From Halisarca cf. caerulea (lineage: Eukaryota > Porifera > Demospongiae > Chondrillida > Halisarcidae), in the NCBI GenBank assembly GCA_963170055.1, contig CAUJGJ010000125.1, forward strand, positions 2,029,501 to 2,093,500: DNA of 64,000 nucleotides, given 5' to 3'. Below the pieces are notes generated by a model. The model was given only the letters and a program-made list of their open reading frames with translations, was not told where the DNA came from and ran no database searches. Numbering within the stretch: position 1 is the first letter of the stretch; every line of letters begins with the position of its first letter. Of the stretch, positions 56,903-64,000 are shown one piece after another. Made by a program: the position numbers and the translations under genes.

Positions 56903-57938
56903 ATGTCAACTTTAGGCCCAGAAGGTACAACCGATCAAATCGATTTGTTCGGGCATGGGCTTCGTTCTGGACGACGAAACGACTTCCAAAGGATCGCCAG
57001 TCTCAGCGCCGAACTACAGACCTCTTCGAACGAACGCCAAAGCCCTCTTCTGAGGAACAAATGACGACATCCCGGTTGATCGATCGCGTCCATTCTACAG
57101 GCTGCCGTACGTTTCATAAACACTTTTAGACTTCGCAAATCCTTCGAAAACCTACTCCTAAAGTTCAAAAAGGTTTCGTAGATACTTCGGAGCCGCGGGA
57201 TTCGCGTTCAACAGCAGGGATCCTTCACTAAGCCGTGGCGTCTTTGATCTAGCTACGGGATGCACAAATCGCGATGATATCGCAGATTATCCGGTCTATG
57301 TACTTTCACAGGCAAAGCATTTCAATCATGGCTTTGAACTACACGTGGCAGGCTTAAGCTTCTCTCCAAAGTTCTTCTGACTGCAAAAGGATGGTAATTC
57401 ATGGAACAGGGTCTGCCATACTTGCCACAGTGACTGCTGAACTCCCACTTCATGGAGACAATATGGATGAGCAATAATGGAATAATTGTCTGGCACTGCT
57501 TTTTGGTCTGCATGACTGTTCCAAATTACCTGCCGTTCCAAATTACCCCCTTCTGCCTTACGTGATGAAGAAATGACATAGTTCTGATACTTCCACATGG
57601 ACTTGCAACACAGAGGGAGAGTCCGTGTCGAGGCTTGTAAGGTGGTCTGGCCATGCATAGTCATTGTCACGGTGTTATGTCAATAATTGTACTCAATAAG
57701 ACTAATAGAGTGTATTGAAAGGAAAATAATAATGTTCATGCAGGACTGTGCTGAAAAGTGGTCCGGCCCCCGACCATGGTCTGACTAGCTGCAGTGCCAG
57801 TGCAATCCTTGCAACATGCATCATGCATGCTGCCAATAATCCTTGCAACATGCATCATGCATGCTGCCAATAGACTCATGTTCGCAATGATTGCCACATG
57901 GGCTTAGGCAAGCCCCTTCAGACGTAGTCTGAACTAGT
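56775..57938. repeat. 1.2-kb tandem repeat R, copy 3
   Basis: Same ends and interior as copy 1, with an expanded (TA)/(TATATT) tract at 56857-56902 and two 34-bp units. It joins repeat F directly at tgaactagttaccgagcgg. Confidence 0.88.
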
Positions 57939-58392
57939 TACCGAGCGGTTTAGCGAGGTTAACTGTTTCCGTCGCCAATGGGAGTCCAATCGAGGTCGCC
58001 CACGCATTTTGTAGGGTAAATATTCCACCTTTTGGCCCAGAACTGATATTTTCAACTCAAATTGCGGCTCCATTTCTACACTGATGAACACATCTATAAC
58101 ATACAGCTACTTGTATACGTGTGTACTATAAGATAAGCCTTAAACCATTTCGATCAGAGTATGGACAGTTCAGTAAAACGCGAAAGAATTTTCAAGTTTT
58201 GGCTTACTTGGCAGTCTCATTGTTCCGTTTGGAGGTCAATGCATCATCTTACAAGGCGTAGAGCATAAATATCTTGAAATTTTGTTAAGCGATTCTTAAA
58301 ATTCAATAAAGAAGAGGTAGGATTTTTGATTTTAGCGTTCGGGTCACTAAATACGTCTGCCATGATGGCAGCCATCTGCAATATGACGTAGC
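57939..58392 (+). repeat. Dispersed repeat F, full plus copy
   Basis: About 450 bp homologous to 48588-49022 (reverse) from taccgagcggtttagcgagg to gatggcagccatctgcaa. It abuts the third R repeat. Confidence 0.85.
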
Positions 58393-58789
58393 CTCGCTCA
58401 TTGCGCAAGCTCTATCACTCGCGGCGGCCAGACTCGATTATTCTCTTCAGTGCACAGTTCCCGTTTGTTATTTTCGTTCTTTTGGCGAAACTTCACTGTT
58501 TCATTGACATCTCGAGCGAACATGACCCTAAATGTGTTATACACGGCCCAAATACGCACTTCTGGTGTTGGAAGATCATTAGTTTCAAAGCGGCGTTCCA
58601 AGTTCGGATCGACAATATCTGATTATATCGCCGGTGAGTAAAATGTTCAGAAATGCTTCAGTTACGTACAGAGATTATTAGGAGAAGAGCTGTATGCCTA
58701 GCTATTTCAACTCTATAGGTAGTTTAGCTTAATAATAATATTTTGCTGGATGGGTCTATATAATATACTGAATGTCCGACTTGTAATGA
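58393..58789. other. No supported gene
   Basis: Overlapping short ORFs exist on both strands (for example 58398-58601, minus) but show no domain. The start is relatively CpG-containing (actcgcggcggccagactcg). Confidence 0.3.
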
Positions 58790-60450
58790 GTATCTGTGGT
58801 CTGCCAAGTCATTTGTAAAAAGTAGTGATTTCATTGCAATCAAACAAGTGAAGCGAAAATCAAACAACCTGCAAACCATTTGAGAACCTACTAAAGTAAC
58901 CGGCCAATTCACATAATGAGTCAAATTGCTCACAGTGACAGTGAGTCACTATCCCATGCTCCGGAAGCTCTTGCGGTGACACCTACAGTTACTGTAACAA
59001 TTTCTGCAACAGTGCATCATGATATACCACAGTTGCTAACCAACAACGTGAACCAATTTCATGCATAGTAGCCTGTATCGCAACTGCAATCCAGCCACAT
59101 GAATACCTCAATTCCATGCACAAAAGGCATGCACTTTTAATTATACACAACAGATTGACTTCACGTACAGCATTATAGACAATTTTCATGAACAACAGGT
59201 CAAATGTCATAATAGTATTGAATGTTTAGCATGTAATGAAGTATGCATGGTCATCACATACTGCTGAATATTCAAATGAGTGTTTACATTGCATTATAGT
59301 AACAAAATAGTTCCAAAAACTTCTCATTGACAAAGCAACTGAACAATATGCATCCTGGACCAGTACCAGAATGCTTACAAATTTATTATAATTTTTACAA
59401 TATTTATGTATAATTTGACACTGCAGAAAATTGGTGGTCAATGTGGTTATAAAGAACAGTCATGTCCTTAGTCTATCACAAGACATGGCATTGCATACAT
59501 GATCACTTAATTCTTGTCTCAATGAATTGCCTCATGAAATCAATGTTACTCTTTAATAATAATGCAATAAAAGCGGTGTTCATCCAATTTTCTACATACA
59601 GCACTTAGTCTAGCTTACATTGCATCTGCATGTTCTTTATTATGCTATTGTAAAATATGAATGGTTGTGAGGTCTAATTGAACTCAAAGCTCTTTATAAA
59701 CAAAATTATAGGTGTCCCAACTTATTAATTTCTTCTGTCGAACTGTATCAGCAACTGATACATGTATTGGCCGGAATGCACGTCAATCTATATAATTGTC
59801 TTATGCTAACTCACAGATGACACATTCAATGAAAGTCAAAGCCACATGCATGCAATTGACACATGTAGATGATTGGTAATTTCACAAAACATAGTAAACT
59901 ATACTGAAATGGATGCAGATAAAATGTCCATGCAACATTCAGTATACACATTCAACTTAATTCCAATCTCAATCGAGGCAGTTTAGTACATGTTTACAGC
60001 TGTACAAAACTAAAACTGATTGTACTTTATCCCAAACTATGAAAAGCTGTACTAACATGGTACTTGTAAGAGACAAATCATCAAGTGAACTGAGCTATCA
60101 TGCACGATCCGAACATATGCATGAAGCAAATTATTGCAGAAGGTATCACAGTTCTAATTTAATGATAATTATTAAATATGAGTTATTTGGCTCACAGTCA
60201 GTCTCATATATATAGTCAGATCCTTAATTTGCAATTGGCTTCAAATGTTGTTGCATACCTTTCCTTTCATATAGGATCAAAGGGGTCAACTTTAGGTATG
60301 CATGAGAATCATTTCACCCACATTTAATCCCATGCAATTCAATGTCTATGTTAAGATTCCGTTTAGCGTAGTCTTGTTCCCAGGCCGGGAGCTGCATGGG
60401 TCTGGGAACTTTAGCGAGGTTCTGAACTTTGTTCACAACTAGTAAAATTT
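58790..60450 (+). repeat. Dispersed repeat G, copy 2
   Basis: Blocks gatttcattgcaatcaaaca, tagcctgtatcgcaactgca and the right end gcgaggttctgaactttgtt with cacaactagta appear in the same order as in 20930-22045. Near the right end (60368-60383) gtagtcttgttcccag matches the arms of the foldback at 61255. Confidence 0.5.
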
Positions 60451-60535
60451 GTAAAGAATGACAGAACAGTCCATAGTTGTTTAATATCATGAGATTGATT
60501 AAATACAAATCAAAGAACAAAGATATTCTGACATC

Positions 60536-61147
60536 TCAAAGCCCTGCAGCGGCACATTGTACATCATATGGCTCGCTCCTCAATTTGGTGGCTGTTGATC
60601 TTGAGCCACGAATGCACATGATTGCTGCATGCAGTAGGCAGAAGCTCAATCGGCACTTGATGAAGTTGATCACCTTGCTGTATGGAGTGTTGCTCTTCTC
60701 TGCTAGCATTGTAGCCAGTCGCTTGTAGAAGATGGTCGATGTCTTTGCCATACTTCCTGTTGTCGACATCACCAGAAGGGTAAAGGTTGCTCTTTCAACT
60801 TCGATGACCCTTCTGTCATAGGCTCTTCTTTTCTCTTGCTCATGCTTCCTATATGTAGCTTCCAGTGTTGATTGTTGGTTTGATCGGGCGCATGGGTTAA
60901 AAACCCTTACATCTATAAATGTCCTCTCAAACCTTCCACCCCAGAAACCATAAGCTGCAATGTCAAGATGAGCGTTGTCTTGCTTGTTGGCCAAAGGAGG
61001 CAGGTTGCTACCAGGTGGCACAGGTTGTAAGTGTGGCTCAGTTGTTACTCCATTGCTGACTTCACACAACATTCTTGTGGTAATGTCTCGAACTTCGTTG
61101 TGTCGTATTGAGGGGAAACCAATTCTATCAGGTTCGGTGTAGGACAA
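60536..61147 (-). pseudogene. C-terminal part of an RT-containing transposon protein, truncated
   Basis: A 203-residue open frame contains GFPSIRHNEVRDITTRMLC, then LDIAAYGFWGGRFERTFIDV with RVFNP, YRKHEQEKRRAYDRRVIEVE and CRLSFCLLHAAIMCIRGSRS. This C-terminal module is familiar from multi-copy invertebrate transposon proteins, where it follows a reverse transcriptase. The LDI..GFW..(F/I)DVRV pattern resembles a PDDEXK-type nuclease; that is inference. The RT part is missing: the frame begins abruptly at the hairpin next to 61148, so this is a truncated copy although the remaining frame is intact. Confidence 0.7.
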
Positions 61148-61199
61148 CCCAATTCAGTGTATATAGGACAAGACATGGCATGATCTACACTGAATTGGG
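61148..61199. repeat. Hairpin at the truncated end of the transposon ORF
   Basis: Inverted arms cccaattcagtgta (61148-61161) and tacactgaattggg (61179-61192) separated by a short loop. Confidence 0.75.
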
Positions 61200-61251
61200 A
61201 ACCGCAACAGCAGTGAGCATTATAGCCTAGAATCCATGGTAACGCCTAAAG

Positions 61252-61346
61252 AGTAGTCTCGTTCCCAGCCCCACTTCCGGCCGCCTTTTTATTCTCGCTG
61301 AGAATAAAATGGCGGCCGGAAGTGGGCTGGGAACAAGACTACCTAA
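61252..61346. mobile_element. Near-perfect 95-bp foldback hairpin
   Basis: The left arm runs gtagtctcgttcccagcccc, acttccggccgcc, ttattctc. The right arm is its complement (gagaataa, tggcggccggaagt, gggctgggaacaagactac) with about a 3-base loop. Arms are about 45 bp with three or so mismatches. It is GC-rich against AT-rich surroundings and has no ORF. The arm motif recurs at 60368-60383. Confidence 0.88.
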
Positions 61347-61500
61347 AGAGTAGTTTTGAGGCACCAGTGCGCTAAGAGCGATTATTTCCGCAATCGACTT
61401 CCGCCATTCCCATCTTTTGTGCACGTGGTTGCAGCTAGCTAGACTACGACGTCTCGGACCCTTCCCATAGCGATTGTACAGAATAGTCTAGCATAGCCAG

Positions 61501-61700
61501 NNNNNNNNNNNNNNNNNNNNNNNNNNNNNNNNNNNNNNNNNNNNNNNNNNNNNNNNNNNNNNNNNNNNNNNNNNNNNNNNNNNNNNNNNNNNNNNNNNNN
61601 NNNNNNNNNNNNNNNNNNNNNNNNNNNNNNNNNNNNNNNNNNNNNNNNNNNNNNNNNNNNNNNNNNNNNNNNNNNNNNNNNNNNNNNNNNNNNNNNNNNN
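61501..61700. other. Assembly gap (200 N)
   Basis: Exactly 200 unknown bases. Orientation and continuity of sequence on either side rest on scaffolding. The ORF called across it is meaningless. Confidence 1.
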
Positions 61701-61765
61701 ACGAGGAGGCTAAAAGGTCGGATCATATATAGGGGGTCTATGGTCTGATCATAAATAGATATCTA

Positions 61766-61850
61766 GCAGATATTATGAGACACGTTTACCGAACCTGATA
61801 GTATGTAATAGTTATTTTAGGTTCGGTGAATGTGTCTCATAATATCCACT
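61766..61850. repeat. Inverted repeat next to the second RT remnant
   Basis: Arms atattatgagacacgtttac with cgaacct and aggttcggtgaatgtgtctc with ataatat pair over about 28 bp. The gttcggtg motif also occurs beside the truncated ORF at 61132. Confidence 0.75.
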
Positions 61851-62958
61851 GTCTGCAGAAGGTGAAACTCAGGAAGTCAGAGAAGTATGACCACATCATT
61901 GGGGACATGCAAGAAAGCCAGCCCAACCTCAGAATCACCTACCATACCTCGGAGGTTGGCACCCTTGGCCATTACCTGAGGACTACTAGGGATGCTATCC
62001 AAGCGGTATGCCACAATACCAAACTTGCCAAAAGGATTCTTGAAAAGGGAAACATGCAAAGACCACAATTACTTGCACCCAGAATATCTTCTGGGCGAGA
62101 TCCAACCCAACATGGGAGAAAGATCAAATCATGCTGAAGATCCCATATATGCTGATGATTCTGCTGCAGGTGGATCCATCAAAGGCCTCAAAGAGTGGTG
62201 GGACAGGCTGTAGGAACTTGGATTCACTCTGCATAAGGGGGCATTTAGAGATGCCCTAGCACTGAGGTATGGATGGCACCCTATAGGAATGGCTAATGCT
62301 TGTGTGGAAAGGCCAACAGTGTCCAACATGCCTTGAGTTGTACCAAAGGTGGACTACCAATACATTGTCATAATGATGTCCGAGATTTGGCTGCCTCCTT
62401 AATGGAAGAAGTAAGTCTGAGCACGGAGAAGGAGCCCATGCATGTTACAACCACTTAGTGGACAGTCTTTGCGTGGAGCTTCTGTCAACATTTAAGATGA
62501 AGGAAGGGTAGACATCAAATGTTGGGTTTTTGGATTTCTCACCAGGATGCATTTTTTCCAATGTTAGGGTGTTTAACCCTCTGGCATCCTCTAATTTCAA
62601 CCCCTCCATTGATGCTGCATTCAAGAAACATAAGCGGGCTGGGAAGAGTGTACGAGCAGAGAATCGGAGAGGTTGAACGTGGGAGCTTCACTCCATGCAC
62701 TGCATGGTGCATGTTCTCGGCATCAGGTGGAATGAGACCTACCACGGTTATTGCCTATATAGACTTGCAGCCTTGTTGGCTGACAAACAGGGCTTGCCAT
62801 ACAGTCAAGTGATCTGCTGGCTGAGGTGTCAGCTGTCATTCAGCTTACTGAGATCTGCCATTGCCGCAATCCGAGGAACACTATTAACCAAGTACCAAGA
62901 CAACAACTTCGCACACATAGATTTGGCCGTGGCGGAAGGACATGTTCCTTCCGCTTGA
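61826..62958 (+). pseudogene. Decayed copy of the same RT-containing transposon protein, plus orientation
   Basis: Successive fragments in shifting frames: LRITYHTSEVGTLGHYL near 61930, an RT catalytic box with YADDSAAGGSIKGLKEWWD near 62148, FRDALALRYGWHP near 62250, then GEVERGSFTPC, MFSASGGM and finally LAALLADKQGLPYSQV with CQLSFSLLRSAIAAIRG up to about 62885. The last blocks align with the minus-strand ORF at 60536 (EVERATFT, RLATMLAEKSNTPYSKV, CRLSFCLLHAAIMCIRG). Multiple stops, frameshifts and an internal deletion between the YADD box and RDAL show it is dead. Confidence 0.75.
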
Positions 62959-63217
62959 CTCTATACACTTTTAGTATCTAGTGGAATGCATGACAGTTCA
63001 TATTATAACATTACAATTTTCTTTGCTGCCACCACATTGTTATATGGCTTATCATTCTATACTCTATTTGATTGGTCTGTGCAATACTTTGTTAAGTGTG
63101 CATGTGCTACAAGTTAATGCATAAGTTTGAGCGAAAATCAAACTATATACTCGTTAAAAATTCACAGTCTGTTCACACTCCCAGCACTCATGCATGATTT
63201 ACGGGTACGGGTCTTAA
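62959..63217. other. No gene seen
   Basis: AT-rich sequence downstream of the RT remnant. Confidence 0.5.
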
Positions 63218-63305
63218 CTACCTCAATACCTGATGTGGACTACCTCAATACCCGATGTGGACTACCTCAATACCCGATGTGGACTACCTCAATACCCGAT
63301 GTGGA
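63218..63305. repeat. 22-bp tandem repeat, about four copies
   Basis: The unit ctacctcaatacccgatgtg plus ga repeats four times with almost no divergence (first unit has one change). Confidence 0.95.
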
Positions 63306-64000
63306 CTTAAATTGATACATGCAAGGAACAGAGCGTTGTCCAAATTACTTCATCCAGTAGAATGGGGTTGTTTTTGGGAAGTCAGAATGACTTATGATGA
63401 AAATGGTTACCACCACGTGGTAATGAGTAAGAAGGATAAAGAATTATGATGCTCGTTATGATGATAAAGACAGCCACAGACGAGAAAGACAGGAACAGTG
63501 ACTGGGAGTTGAAGCAGCACTTTGACCAATGAGAAATGCAGAGGATGGTGGAAACCCTACGTGAATTAGCACCACTACCACCATACTGATTGAACAGTTT
63601 GCAAACTTTAAATTTAACCCTGTTTAGTATTCGAACTCCGGCCTTGCCTGGGGAGTATCCATCCTTCAACCCCAGTGTCCTAGACCATGCAGTGGTCACT
63701 GCCACCCAACTACTTTGCCAGGCTCTAAGGAACACCCCAACACAGCCCCAGGGCTGCCCAAGGGTTCCTATCGGTTAAACCTGTGTCCAAGGCTGGCCAG
63801 ATAACAGAAACATATAAGGGTACTGTAAGTAGGAACTCTTATCTGGCTATTTTGTATCTTACTATTGTACTTTTGATTATAGAAATGATGAGGTTTCTCC
63901 CCCTCTGCCATGTCGCCCTCCATTTTGAACGCCATCACAGTCATATATGGCTGCTATATTGCTGTTGTTTTGTCAGTTTTAGAGAGATATAATGAGATAC
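63306..64000. other. No supported gene to the window end
   Basis: Short ORFs without domains on both strands. The 63430-63560 stretch encodes charged peptides in broken frames and may be further transposon debris. Confidence 0.35.

Noticed and set aside
51660..57670. Minus-strand ORFs (IPLLLI..HIVSM..WEFSSH) in the R repeats
   Set aside because: Similar among copies only because the DNA is repeated; each is differently truncated and lacks domain or splice support.
61439..61726. 95-residue ORF crossing the N gap
   Set aside because: Mostly unknown bases; meaningless.

Overview
This looks like a window from a small-gened, early-branching animal, plausibly a demosponge. The evidence is indirect: spliced genes with short phase-consistent introns, a recognisable metazoan DMAP1 homologue, an immunoglobulin/fibronectin type I receptor, AT-rich intergenic DNA full of (TG)n and (TA)n tracts, and many short inverted-repeat transposons. 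The species is inference. There is a 200-base assembly gap at 61501-61700.

Layout. At the left edge (785-3997, +) are the last eight recognisable coding exons of DMAP1. From 6.6 to 51 kb, five minus-strand paralogues of a small two-transmembrane, proline/glutamine-rich protein family (genes A-E; CD225/dispanin-like is my best but unproven guess) occur as A+B (6.6-13.9 kb) and C+D+E (39.8-50.9 kb), with two decayed fragments. All five share one exon plan: a 10-nt first coding exon (MAQ or MSQ), a variable Pro/Gln exon in multiples of 3 nt, a 17-nt microexon, a first membrane-segment exon (183 nt in four genes, 225 in A) and a terminal second membrane-segment exon. Between the two groups, on the opposite strand, lies one large receptor gene (22176-36542, +; 19 exons, 1396 codons plus stop, frame closing exactly): signal peptide, four Ig-like domains, three FN3-like modules, a Cys-rich module, stalk microexons, one membrane helix, and a long tail with fifteen 15-residue repeats.

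51-64 kb is a transposon-rich block. A 1.2-kb unit is repeated three times in tandem; the middle copy is split by a 3-kb pogo/Tigger-like DNA transposon whose spliced gene encodes a HTH_psq/CENP-B-like and DDE_1 transposase with a C-terminal PHD finger (broken by one frameshift). That element contains a MITE with the same terminal repeats. Around the gap are two oppositely oriented remnants of one reverse-transcriptase family and a nearly perfect foldback hairpin. 14-21 kb holds a LINE RT remnant, a 1.8-kb TIR element inserted in another repeat, a telomere-like tract, a Penelope-like inverted repeat with a hammerhead-like core, and several MITEs.

How the genes might work together: the small membrane proteins carry PPxY-type motifs and the receptor tail carries a YxxM motif and Pro-rich repeats, so a membrane or immune signalling neighbourhood is possible, but only the physical clustering is seen; a functional link is inference. 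Exon boundaries were read by eye from GT/AG sites and reading-frame closure, without RNA evidence.
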